Source of the DNA: Acidobacteriota bacterium
GTDB taxonomy: Bacteria > Acidobacteriota > Thermoanaerobaculia > Multivoradales > JAGPDF01
Direction: 5' to 3'
Assembly (NCBI GenBank): GCA_012521815.1
Contig: JAAYLR010000103.1
Coordinates: forward strand, 1-51,035
Length of the DNA: 51,035 bases
Every line of letters begins with the position of its first letter. Position 1 is the stretch's first letter. The notes beneath the pieces are model-generated. The model had not been told where the DNA came from. It saw only the letters and a program-made list of their open reading frames with translations, and did not search any database. A program made the translations under genes and the position numbers. Positions 34,649-43,130 of the stretch are shown piece by piece.

Positions 34649-36918
34649 CGTGGCCTCCAGGTGAGCAGTGCGAGCAGCCCGAGCGCGGCGAGGACGGCCA
34701 GCAGCCCGGCCACGCGCTCGGGAACGGAGTCGATGGCGATCGTGATCCGGTGGCTGCCCGGCGGGACGACGACGCCGAGGAGGGCGACGTCGGCGGGCAG
34801 GGTGGGGAGCGGCTCGCCTTCTGCGGTCCCGGCCCGGTAGAGCGGGAGGAAGGCGCGCCGCACGACGAGGAGCCCGCCGTCACCCGAGACCTCCGCCTCG
34901 ATCCGGTCGGGCGCGGCCGCGACGAGCGTGACCGTGGCCCCCGGCTCGTGGGCGACCGCCTCCGGGACGAGGGCGAGCGCGAGCGGATCGCGCTCCTCCC
35001 CGAGCCGCGCGACCGCGGCGTGCGGGTCGGGCTCCATCTCCACCCGCCGCGGCCAGCGGAGGAGCGGCGCCGGTTCGGGGATCGCCCGCAGCCGGGTCTC
35101 GACGCCGAACTCCGTGTGGGCGGCGAGCTGCGGGAGCGGCACCCGCGCCGGGTCGCTCGCCCGCTCCACGAGCGCGTCGGCGCCGAGCCGCCGGAGCCAG
35201 GCGGCGCGCCGCGGCCAGTCGAGCCGTCGGATCTCCACGTCGAGCCGCGCCGAGAGCGGCGAGAAGATCCCGGCGGTGTCCGGGGCGATCGGGTAGCTGA
35301 GCCCATGGAGCCGCCCCGGCGCCGGGTCGAGCTCGCGCGCCCGGAGCCAGGCGAGCTCCCCCATGCTCTGCAGCGTCGGATCGAACGCCGGCGGCGGTTC
35401 GGCGGTGGGGACGAAGTGGGCGACCGCCGCGCCGGGCGGCAGGAGCTGCTGCCACTCCGCGGGGGCCCGGAACGGCGCGACCGGCACGGTCGCCCAGAGC
35501 GGCGCGAGCGGCGCGAGCGCCGCGAGCTGGAGGAGCACGACCACGCCCGGCCGCCGCCGCGCGAACGCGAGCGCGGCGAGGAGGAGGGCGGCGCTCAGGA
35601 GCCCGGCGATCAGGAGCCCCGCCTGCGTCGCCGGCGCGTGCGGCTTCGGCGCCGGGGTCATCCAGGAGGCGAAGAGGCGGCTGAGCTCCGGGAAGGCGAT
35701 CATCCCCGCGACGGCGAGGAGGAGCGGCCCGAGGGCGCTCAGGAGCAGCTTCCGGCGGGTGCGCCATCCGGTCAGGGCGAGCTGTTCGGTGCCGGCGCCG
35801 GCGAGCAGGGCGCCGGCGAGCGCAAACCAGAAGAGGAACTTCTCGGGGTAGCGAAAGAGGCCGGCCGAGGCCCGTGCGAGGAGCCCGGGCGCGACGCCGC
35901 CGAGCCAGGCGGCGGCGAGGCCGGCGGCGGCGAGGATGGCCAGGCCCCGCTGCCGCCGCGCCGCCACGACGGCGGCCGCGAGGCCGACGATGCCGAGGTG
36001 GAGGCTCATCACGAACGGCACGAGCGGGAAGAGGTCGAGGCTCCAGAAGTCGAACCGGTCGAACCGCGTCGGCCAGCCGAACGGGAGCGGCAGGAGGAGC
36101 TCGACGAGGCGGACCGGATGGAGGGCGAAGCGGCCGACCTGCGCGGGCGCGACCCCCCAGGTGCCCCGGGTCGTGAAGCCGATCACCCGGGCGGTGGCCA
36201 CGAGCTGCGGCGCGGCCACGAGGAGCGCGCCGGCGCCGGCGGCGGCGAGACTGGCGAGCCCGCGCCGCCAGCCGTGGCGGTCGAACGCCACGAGCGCGAG
36301 CGGCACCAGCCCGAGCGCCGCGGTGACCGGCTCGCCACCGAGCAGCGCGAACCCGAGCGCGAGCGCGGCGCCGGCCACCCCGCGGCGTCCGCCCCGCGCG
36401 AGGCCGGCCATCGCCCACGGCCACCAGGCGGCCACCACGACGAGGTTGTAGAAGGTCAGCAGGCTCAGCCCGAAGCCGCACCCCGCCCAGGTGAGCGCGG
36501 CCACAAGGGCGGCCCGGCGCGGGCGGCCGAGGGCGAGGAAGAGCGCCCGCATCCCGAAGAAGCCGAGCAGCCAGTGGAGCAGGTAGTGGAGGTTGAACGC
36601 GCTCCAGAAGGGGAGGGCGAGGTAGAGGAGGTTGTCCGGATAGAACGGCAGGACGTTCGGATCGCCGCGGAACGGCTGGCCGAGCGCCCAGCCCGGATCG
36701 ACCGCGGGGATCCGTCCGGCGGCCAGCTCGGCGGCCCCGAACGCCTTGCGTGGCAGGTGGAGGCCGAAGACGTCGCGCTGGAAGAGGGTGCGCTGGCCGC
36801 TCGCGAGGGGGAGGGTGAGGGCGAACCAGAGGGCGACGAGGAGCGTGAGCAGCAGCCGCTCCTCGCGGCGCGCTCGCGTTTCGCCCTGCCCCGGCGCGGC
36901 ATCTAGAATAGCCGCCAT
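34645..36918 (-). CDS. YfhO-like polytopic membrane protein (first copy)
   Basis: 757 aa. It has the same plan as its neighbour: a loop of the type LFQRDVFGLHLPRKAFGAAELAAGRIPAVDPGWALGQPFRGDPNVLPFYPDNLLYL, many spans and the C-terminal GGLLVVRRAFLPLYRAGTAEGEPLPTLPADVALLGVVVPPGSHRITI. No earlier or later ATG/GTG start fits, and GAGGAGC precedes ATG 36918. The ATG overlaps the ATG of the divergent prenyltransferase gene in CATG, so there is no intergenic space. It is first gene of a four-gene minus-strand operon. Confidence 0.85.
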   Translation of the reverse strand: MAAILDAAPGQGETRARREERLLLTLLVALWFALTLPLASGQRTLFQRDVFGLHLPRKAFGAAELAAGRIPAVDPGWALGQPFRGDPNVLPFYPDNLLYLALPFWSAFNLHYLLHWLLGFFGMRALFLALGRPRRAALVAALTWAGCGFGLSLLTFYNLVVVAAWWPWAMAGLARGGRRGVAGAALALGFALLGGEPVTAALGLVPLALVAFDRHGWRRGLASLAAAGAGALLVAAPQLVATARVIGFTTRGTWGVAPAQVGRFALHPVRLVELLLPLPFGWPTRFDRFDFWSLDLFPLVPFVMSLHLGIVGLAAAVVAARRQRGLAILAAAGLAAAWLGGVAPGLLARASAGLFRYPEKFLFWFALAGALLAGAGTEQLALTGWRTRRKLLLSALGPLLLAVAGMIAFPELSRLFASWMTPAPKPHAPATQAGLLIAGLLSAALLLAALAFARRRPGVVVLLQLAALAPLAPLWATVPVAPFRAPAEWQQLLPPGAAVAHFVPTAEPPPAFDPTLQSMGELAWLRARELDPAPGRLHGLSYPIAPDTAGIFSPLSARLDVEIRRLDWPRRAAWLRRLGADALVERASDPARVPLPQLAAHTEFGVETRLRAIPEPAPLLRWPRRVEMEPDPHAAVARLGEERDPLALALVPEAVAHEPGATVTLVAAAPDRIEAEVSGDGGLLVVRRAFLPLYRAGTAEGEPLPTLPADVALLGVVVPPGSHRITIAIDSVPERVAGLLAVLAALGLLALLTWRPR

Positions 36919-37789
36919 GCTCCTCGCCCTCCTCCGCTCGCTGCGCCCGGCGCAGTGGACGAAGAACCTCTTCGTCCTCGTCCCGCTCCTCTTCGCGGGG
37001 CGGCTCTCCGACCCCGCGGCGGTCGGCGCCGCCCTGCTCGCCTTCGCGAGCTTCTCGGCCGCCGCGAGTGCCGTCTATCTCTTCAACGACCTGCGCGACC
37101 GGGAGCGCGATCGCGCGCACCCGCTCAAGCGCCACCGCCCGCTCGCCTCGGGCCGTCTCTCGCCGGCGGTGGCCGCCGTCGCCGCCCTCCTGCTCGCCGC
37201 CGCGGCGGCGGCCGTCGCCGTGCGGCTGGGGGTGGCGTTCGGCCTCGCGCTGGGGGCGTACCTGGCGATCAATCTACTCTACACGCTGGCGCTCAAGCGG
37301 CTCGTGATCCTCGACGTGATGGCGATCGCGGCCGGCTTCCTCCTGCGGGTGCTCGGCGGGGCGGCGGCGATCCCGGTGGCGGTCTCCCCCTGGCTGCTCC
37401 TCTGCACCGGCTTCCTCTCCCTCTTCCTCGGCTTCTCGAAGCGGCGCCACGAGCTGCTCCTCAGCCCCGACGCCACCGGGGGGCGCGAGGTGCTCGCCCA
37501 CTACTCGCCGGCGTTCCTCGACCAGATGATCAACGTCGTGACCGCCTCGACCGTCGTCTGCTACGCGCTCTACGCCGTCGACGCGCAGACGGTCGCGAAG
37601 TTCGGCAGCGAGCGGCTGATCCTCACCCTGCCGATGGTCCTCTTCGGCATCTTCCGCTACCTCTACCTCGCCTACCAGGTGAGCGATCCGCGCAGCCCGA
37701 CCGACGCGATCCTCACCGACCTGCCGTTCCTCGCCAACCTCCTGCTCTGGGCGGCGACGGCCGCGGCGATCGTCTATGCGGCTCCCTGA
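36917..37789 (+). CDS. UbiA-type prenyltransferase, decaprenyl-phosphate phosphoribosyltransferase-like
   Basis: 290 aa with about nine spans. LRPAQWTKNLFVLVPLLFAG and the Asp-rich motif NDLRDRERDRAHPLKRHRPLASG (Asn57-Asp58 onward) are characteristic of the subgroup that makes decaprenyl-phosphoryl-5-phosphoribose (the Rv3806c type), rather than quinone prenyltransferases; SKRRHELLLS is also typical. It would add phosphoribose from PRPP to polyprenyl phosphate, feeding a lipid-linked pentose. The TAGAAT hexamer at 36904-36909 ends 7 nt before the ATG (leaderless) and lies inside the first codons of the divergent YfhO-like gene. The end overlaps the next gene by 14 nt. Confidence 0.87.
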   Translation: MLLALLRSLRPAQWTKNLFVLVPLLFAGRLSDPAAVGAALLAFASFSAAASAVYLFNDLRDRERDRAHPLKRHRPLASGRLSPAVAAVAALLLAAAAAAVAVRLGVAFGLALGAYLAINLLYTLALKRLVILDVMAIAAGFLLRVLGGAAAIPVAVSPWLLLCTGFLSLFLGFSKRRHELLLSPDATGGREVLAHYSPAFLDQMINVVTASTVVCYALYAVDAQTVAKFGSERLILTLPMVLFGIFRYLYLAYQVSDPRSPTDAILTDLPFLANLLLWAATAAAIVYAAP

Positions 37790-40244
37790 ACGGCGCACGG
37801 CGCTCCTCGTCGCCTGCTTCTTCCTCTCGGGCGCGGCGAGCCTGATGGCGCAGGTGGTCTGGCTGCGCTACCTCGCCCTCACCTTCGGCAACACGACGCA
37901 GGCGGCGGCGACGCTGCTCGCGGTCTTCATGGGCGGCCTCGGGCTCGGCGCCTTCCTCTTCGGCCGCCTCGCCGACCGGTGGCGGCGGCCGCTGCTCGCG
38001 TACGCGGTGCTCGAGGCGCTCATCGCGCTCTTCGCGTTCGCCAGCCCGGCGCTCCTCCGGCTGATCGACCAGGGGTACATCGCCGCCTACCGGGGGCTCC
38101 TCGAAGGGGCGCCCGGCCTCTTCGTGGCGGCGCGGGTAGTGCTCGCGGCCGCGGTGCTCCTGCCGCCGACGCTGCTGATGGGCGGCACGCTGCCGCTCCT
38201 CCTGCGCGGCGTCACCCGGCGCGACGTCGAGGTCGGCCGCCACACCGCGCTCTTCTACGCCCTCAACACCCTCGGCGGCGCCGCCGGCGTGGCGCTCGCG
38301 GGGTTCGTGACGATCCGCCTGCTCGGCCTCCACGCCACCCTCCTCCTCGCCGCGGCGTGCAACCTCACGGCCGCCCTCGGCGCGGCGCTCCTCTCGCGTC
38401 CGCTCGCGCCGGCCGCTCCGGCCGCGGCCACCGCGCCGTCCCCGCGCTGGCGCCTGCTCGCCCTCTTCTTCACGATGGGGCTCGCGAGCCTCGGCTACGA
38501 GGTGCTCTGGACCCGCGCCCTCGTCTTCCACCTCGGGTCGAGCGTCTACGCCTACAGCCTGATGCTCTGCCTCTTCCTCGCCGGCGTCGGGCTGGGCTCG
38601 TGGCTGATCGTCCCCTGGGCCGACCGGCTGCGCTCGCCGGGTGCCGCGCTCGCGGTGGTGGAGGCGGCGCTCGCGCTCGTGGCGGCGATCCAGGTGCTCC
38701 TCTTCGCGCGCCTCGCCGACACGATCGTCTTCTGGTCCGAACGGGTCCGGCCGGTGACCTTCTCCGGCGGGGTGGCGGTGCAGCTGCTCTCGCTCGTGCC
38801 GCTGATCGCCCCGGCCACCCTGCTGATGGGGGTCTCCTTCCCGCTCGCGGTGCGCCTCTTCCACCGCGAGCTCGGGCGGCTCGGCGGCGACGTCGGCGCG
38901 GTCTACGGCGCGAACACGATCGGCTCGATCGCCGGCTCGCTCGGCACCGGCTTCGTGCTGATCCCCTGGCTCGGAACCCAGAACAGCCTGCTCGCGCTCG
39001 GCGCGGTCAACGGCCTGCTCGCGCTCCTGCTCGCCACCGGCCGGTTCGGCGCCCTGGAGCCCGCCCGGGGCTGGCACTGGCTGGTGGCAAGCGCGCCGCT
39101 CGCCTGCCTCCTGGCGATGCCGCTCCTGCCCGCCGACCGCGTGATCCTCGCCGCCGGGATCTTCCGGGGCGACCGGCCGGAGGATCTGCTCTACTTCGAC
39201 GAGGACGCCGCCACCTCGGTGACCGTCCGCCGCCGGCACGACGCGTCGCAGCCGTACCTCTCCCTCGAGCTCAACGGCGTGAACGTCGCGGGTACGAGCC
39301 CCGACCTCTACGCGGTGCAGAAGATGCAGGGGCACCTGCCGCTGCTCCTCGCCGGTGGCGCCCGGGACGTCGTCCACATCGGCTTCGGCTCCGGCGGCAC
39401 CGCCTGGGCGGTCTCCCGCCATCCGGTCGAGAGTGTCCTGATCGTGGAGATCAGCCCCGAGGTCATCGCCGCGTCGGACCGCTTCTTCCCGGAGATCAAC
39501 CACGGCGTGCTCGCCGATCCGCGGGTGCGGGTCGAGATCCACGACGGGCGGAATTTCCTCCTCGCCAGCCCGCGCACCTTCGACGCCGTCCTCTCCGACT
39601 CGATCCACCCGCGCTACTCGGGCAACGGCAGCCTCTACACCCGCGACTACTTCGAGCTCCTCCGTGCCCGGCTGCGCCCCGGCGGCGTCGCTTCGATGTG
39701 GCTGCCCGCCTACGGCCTCCTGCCGCGCAACTACGCGATGATCGTCGAGGCGTTCCGCGAGGTCTTCCCCCACACCACGATCTGGTACGAGCCGAGCGCC
39801 TTGAACTCGTTCACGATCGTCACCGGCCGGCTCGCCGACGACCCCTGGGACGGCGAGGCGCTGGCGCGCGCCTTCGCCGTGCCGGAGGTAGCGGCCGAGC
39901 TCGTCGACCTCGGGATTGACGGCCCCGCCGACCTGCTCCTCTGCTACCTCGTCGGCGGCGATGAGCTCGCGGCGCTCTTCGCCGGGGTGCCACCACACCG
40001 CGACGACCTCCCGGTGGTGGAGTACGAGAGCGGTCAGCTCCTCGACCGCAACCGCCCCTGGCTCGCCACCTTCTCCCGTCTGCTCGCCGCGCGGCCGGCG
40101 GCCCCGCCGGCCGACTACCTCGCGGCGCTCCCGCCCGCGGAACAGGAGCGCGCCGTCGCCCGCTGGGAGGAGCGGGGCCACCTGCTCGCCGCGCAGCGCG
40201 CCAGTCTCGCCCAGCAGGTCGCCGTGGAGCCGCGGCAGCGCTGA
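37776..40244 (+). CDS. Membrane protein fused to a spermidine-synthase-like domain
   Basis: 822 aa. The first about 455 residues form 11-12 spans of MFS-like type (GGLGLGAFLFGRLADRWRRP, GGTLPLLLRG, LYALNTLGGAAGV, repeated halves with YGANTIGSIAGSLGTGF). A Rossmann methyltransferase domain of spermidine synthase shape follows from about 465: HIGFGSGGTAWAVSRHPVESVLIVEISPEVI, DPRVRVEIHDGRNFL, DAVLSDSIHPRYSGNGSLYTRDYFELLRARLRPGGVASMW. Such fusions are common in Acidobacteria and Deltaproteobacteria but of uncertain reaction. The N-terminus overlaps the prenyltransferase gene by 14 nt, so they share a transcript. Confidence 0.85.
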   Translation: MRLPERRTALLVACFFLSGAASLMAQVVWLRYLALTFGNTTQAAATLLAVFMGGLGLGAFLFGRLADRWRRPLLAYAVLEALIALFAFASPALLRLIDQGYIAAYRGLLEGAPGLFVAARVVLAAAVLLPPTLLMGGTLPLLLRGVTRRDVEVGRHTALFYALNTLGGAAGVALAGFVTIRLLGLHATLLLAAACNLTAALGAALLSRPLAPAAPAAATAPSPRWRLLALFFTMGLASLGYEVLWTRALVFHLGSSVYAYSLMLCLFLAGVGLGSWLIVPWADRLRSPGAALAVVEAALALVAAIQVLLFARLADTIVFWSERVRPVTFSGGVAVQLLSLVPLIAPATLLMGVSFPLAVRLFHRELGRLGGDVGAVYGANTIGSIAGSLGTGFVLIPWLGTQNSLLALGAVNGLLALLLATGRFGALEPARGWHWLVASAPLACLLAMPLLPADRVILAAGIFRGDRPEDLLYFDEDAATSVTVRRRHDASQPYLSLELNGVNVAGTSPDLYAVQKMQGHLPLLLAGGARDVVHIGFGSGGTAWAVSRHPVESVLIVEISPEVIAASDRFFPEINHGVLADPRVRVEIHDGRNFLLASPRTFDAVLSDSIHPRYSGNGSLYTRDYFELLRARLRPGGVASMWLPAYGLLPRNYAMIVEAFREVFPHTTIWYEPSALNSFTIVTGRLADDPWDGEALARAFAVPEVAAELVDLGIDGPADLLLCYLVGGDELAALFAGVPPHRDDLPVVEYESGQLLDRNRPWLATFSRLLAARPAAPPADYLAALPPAEQERAVARWEERGHLLAAQRASLAQQVAVEPRQR

Positions 40245-40259
40245 TCGCCCCGACAGTGC

Positions 40260-40652
40260 TCAGCCGCCGGAGGGTTCGGAGCGCGCCCGCCGGCGCGAGA
40301 GGAGGGCGGCGGCGAGCGCGAGGCCGGCGAGCGGATACTGAAACGAAGGGAGCGCGAGGTGGAGGAGCGCGTGGAGGGGGTGCGGCCGGCGCACGAACGC
40401 GTCGAACCAGATCGCGCCGCTCCCGACCGTCGCGAACAGCACGCTCGCGAAGACGATCCAGACCGCGCGCCGCGAGCGGGCGAGAGCGGCCGAGAGCGCC
40501 AGGAGCGCGAACGGCCCGGCCACCCAGACGGCGAGCGCGAGAACGGGGAGGAACGCCCCGGCCGGCACCTCCCACGGAGCGCCCTGCCAGACGACCAGCG
40601 CCCCCGCCGCGACGGCGGCCAGAAGCGCGAGAAGGAGGGTGAGCTGCTGCAC
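40260..40652 (-). CDS. Four-span membrane protein of unknown function
   Basis: 130 aa. It starts with GTG 40652 (MQQLTLLLALLAAVAAGALVVW) and has four hydrophobic segments, including VLALAVWVAGPFALLALSAALA, AVWIVFASVLFATVGSGAIWFDAF and FQYPLAGLALAAALLSRRRA. The ORF track shows it only as the tail of a much longer shadow frame. TACGAT lies 18 nt upstream of the GTG and may be the -10. It converges with the spermidine-synthase fusion (15 bp between stops) and diverges from the secreted protein gene at 40764. No family recognised. Confidence 0.65.
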   Translation of the reverse strand: MQQLTLLLALLAAVAAGALVVWQGAPWEVPAGAFLPVLALAVWVAGPFALLALSAALARSRRAVWIVFASVLFATVGSGAIWFDAFVRRPHPLHALLHLALPSFQYPLAGLALAAALLSRRRARSEPSGG

Positions 40653-40763
40653 GGTCGGTCTCCGGGAGCGGATCGTACCGGGCTCCGGGGGCGCGCTGGT
40701 ATCCTCGCCGAAACCGCTCGTCCCGCCGCCCGCCGGCCTCCGGGCGGCGTCCGGAGGTCGCCG

Positions 40764-41390
40764 ATGCGCCTGCTCCCCGCCGCTTTCCTCCTCGGTCTCC
40801 TGCCGCTCCTCGCCGCCGTGGCGCCCGCCGCCGAACCGCCGGCGGAGGCTCCGTTCGAAGCGCCCGACCACCGGGGGTTCGACCCGACCGGCGTCTGGTA
40901 CGGGCTCCACGGGCCGCTCGTGCTCATGCGCGCCGGCGACACCCTCTCCTTCTCCTACTCCGCGGTCTTCGGCGCGACCGCCCACACCTGCGACGGGATC
41001 GGGATCGCCGGCTTCGTGGGCGACGGGCGGTGGGAGTACACCGACGCGGAGGGGACGGTCACCTTCACCACCCGCGACGACGAGGTGACGATGAACGTCA
41101 CCGACGGGATCGCCTCCTTCTGCGGCGCCTACTGGCCCGGCGACCGGTTCGTCCGCGACGGCTGGAAACCGCCGTTCTCCTGCGTCGTCACCGCGGCGAA
41201 GGTGCACTTCCACGTCGTCGAGCCGCCCCCGCCCGGGCAGCGGTACGGCTACGTCCTCGCCGGCGACCGGGTCGAGGCGGCCGGCCTCGTGAGCGAAGGG
41301 GGCGCCGCCTGGCTGCTCGCCCGCTACGTCGGCGAGCGGACCACCGCCGGCCTCCTCGCGCGCGAAGCGCTCGCCTGCGAGGAGGAGTAG
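40764..41390 (+). CDS. Secreted protein with SH3-like C-terminal part
   Basis: 208 aa. A signal peptide (MRLLPAAFLLGLLPLLAAVAPAAEPP) leads to a domain of about 130 residues (FDPTGVWYGLHGPLVLMRAGDTLSFSYSAVFGATAHTCDGIGIAGFVGDG...YWPGDRFVRDGWKPPFSCVV) with three Cys. The C-terminal GQRYGYVLAGDRVEAAGLVSEGGAAWLLARYVGERTTAGLLAREALACEEE looks like a bacterial SH3 domain used for binding in the envelope. GGAGGTCGCCG precedes the ATG. TATCCT at about 40700 may be the -10. Function unknown. Confidence 0.75.
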   Translation: MRLLPAAFLLGLLPLLAAVAPAAEPPAEAPFEAPDHRGFDPTGVWYGLHGPLVLMRAGDTLSFSYSAVFGATAHTCDGIGIAGFVGDGRWEYTDAEGTVTFTTRDDEVTMNVTDGIASFCGAYWPGDRFVRDGWKPPFSCVVTAAKVHFHVVEPPPPGQRYGYVLAGDRVEAAGLVSEGGAAWLLARYVGERTTAGLLAREALACEEE

Positions 41391-41406
41391 CGGCACCCCG
41401 CCGCGC

Positions 41407-43083
41407 TCAGGGGCCGCCGGCGCGCTCCGCCGCGGCCTCGCCCCGCACCCGCTGCCGGAGCAGCTCCCGGTTCCGGAGCGCGGCGGCAAAGCCGGGGTCG
41501 AGCGCGAGGGCGCGGTCGAGGGCCGCGGCGGCGGCGGGGAGATCGCCGAGGGCGAGGCAGGCGGCGCCCAGGTTCGCCCACGCCTCCACCGCGCCGGGCT
41601 CCCGCGCGACCGCCCGCTCCAGCCAGCCCCGCGCCTCCTCCGCCCGCCCGCTCCGGCCGGCGAGCGCGCCGAGCTCGACGAGCGGCAGGAAGCTCTCCGG
41701 GTTCGCGGCGAGCGCGGCGCGGAAGTGCGCCTCGGCGGCCGCCGGCTCACCCCGGTCGGCGGCGAGGCGCCCGAGGTTCTGCTCGACGAGATCGAGCCGT
41801 GGCGCGGGAAGCGCGAGCCGGGGGAGCCCCCAGGCGGCGACGAGGAGCGCGAGGGCGGCGAGCCGCGCCCGCCGGGAGGCGCCCGGCGCGAACCCCGCGG
41901 CGAGCGGCAGGCCGGCGAAGAGGAAGAGCGGCACGAGGCCGGGGAGGCGGTAGCGGGAGAAGAGGAAGAACGCCACCGTCGAGGCCATCCAGGCGAGCGC
42001 GAAGAGCCAGGCGGGGGCGAGAGCCCCCCAGAGGCGCCGCCGCCAGGCGACGCCGGCGCCGGCGAGCGCGAGCAGGGCAAGCGCGCCGAAGTCGAGCCCG
42101 ACCGCCGCGAGCGCCGGCGAGCGCGCCCGCAGCCAGTAGAGATCGACCGCGTCGGGCCACTCGTAGAGGGCGAGGTAGAGGCCCGCCTTCCGGAGCTGGA
42201 GGCGGAGGAAGGCGAGCGGCTCGGCGCGCGCCCAGGCGAAGGCGCGCTCGTACCAGTAGGCGGAGACCTCGTTCGCGGTGAGTGGCCGCCCCGCCGCCGC
42301 CTCGGCGAGCCGCCACGGCTCCCGCCGCTCGTGCGCGGGGATCTGCCGGCCGGGGGTGAGCGGGCGGTAGGTCCCGTCGGCCTCCGGGTTGTTGCCGATG
42401 TAGTAGTTCGCGCCCCCCTGGTAGGTCGTCGGCAGGAGCCCGCCGCCGACCCAGGCGTTGCGGGCCGCCACCGGCAGGAGCGGCAGCGCGATCCCCACGA
42501 GGAAGAGCAGGCCGCGCCCGAGGCTCGCCCGGTACTCGCCACGCCGCCAGGCGAGCGGGAGGAGCAGCGGCAGGGCGGCGAGCGCGTTCTCCCGCAGCAG
42601 GACGAGGAGCCCGCCCGCGGCGCCCGCGAGGAGCCACGCCCGCCCCCGCCCGCTCGCCCGCGCCGCCGCGACCGCCCAGAGGAGGGCGGCGACGAGGGAG
42701 ACGGCGAACGGCTCCTTGAGGAGCTGGACGTCGTGGAGGACGAACGGCGCGTAGAGGCCGGCGAGCGCGGCGGCGGCGAGGCCGGTCCACTCGTCCGCCA
42801 GCCGCGCGCCCGCCCGCGCGAGGCACCAGAGCCCGGCGACCGCGGCCGCGATCTGGAGCAGGTAGACGGCGTGCGGCGTCGCCGCGAGCCGGTAGACGAG
42901 CCCGATCAGGTACGGGTAGAGCGGCGCCTGGAAGAACGGCTCGCTGCCGAGCCAGTCGCCGGCGGCGAGGGTGCGTGCCCAGCGGTCGTACTCGGCGCTG
43001 TCGAGGACGAGCTGATCGACGAACGGCAGCCGCCCCACCGCCGCCCAGTGGAGGAGGCGGAGCGCCGCGGCCCCGGCGAGCAC
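41407..43083 (-). CDS. GT-C/ArnT-like membrane protein with C-terminal TPRs
   Basis: 558 aa from GTG 43083. About ten spans carry an N-terminal loop (DSAEYDRWARTLAAGDWLGSEPFFQAPLYPYLIGL) and a long periplasmic loop (LPTTYQGGANYYIGNNPEADGTYRPL), typical of lipid-sugar-dependent GT-C transferases. The last about 110 residues form two to three TPR units (AAEAHFRAALAANPESFLPLVELGALAG). The start is uncertain: a CTG at 43134 would give a 4-nt overlap with the aminotransferase stop and a 17-residue cytoplasmic tail. No clear ribosome site supports either. It is last in a three-gene operon with the sugar aminotransferase. Confidence 0.75.
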   Translation of the reverse strand: MLAGAAALRLLHWAAVGRLPFVDQLVLDSAEYDRWARTLAAGDWLGSEPFFQAPLYPYLIGLVYRLAATPHAVYLLQIAAAVAGLWCLARAGARLADEWTGLAAAALAGLYAPFVLHDVQLLKEPFAVSLVAALLWAVAAARASGRGRAWLLAGAAGGLLVLLRENALAALPLLLPLAWRRGEYRASLGRGLLFLVGIALPLLPVAARNAWVGGGLLPTTYQGGANYYIGNNPEADGTYRPLTPGRQIPAHERREPWRLAEAAAGRPLTANEVSAYWYERAFAWARAEPLAFLRLQLRKAGLYLALYEWPDAVDLYWLRARSPALAAVGLDFGALALLALAGAGVAWRRRLWGALAPAWLFALAWMASTVAFFLFSRYRLPGLVPLFLFAGLPLAAGFAPGASRRARLAALALLVAAWGLPRLALPAPRLDLVEQNLGRLAADRGEPAAAEAHFRAALAANPESFLPLVELGALAGRSGRAEEARGWLERAVAREPGAVEAWANLGAACLALGDLPAAAAALDRALALDPGFAAALRNRELLRQRVRGEAAAERAGGP

Positions 43084-43130
43084 GGCGGGCAGCGCCCAGC
43101 GGGGGGGCGCCGCCCGCGCCGCGCCTCCGC

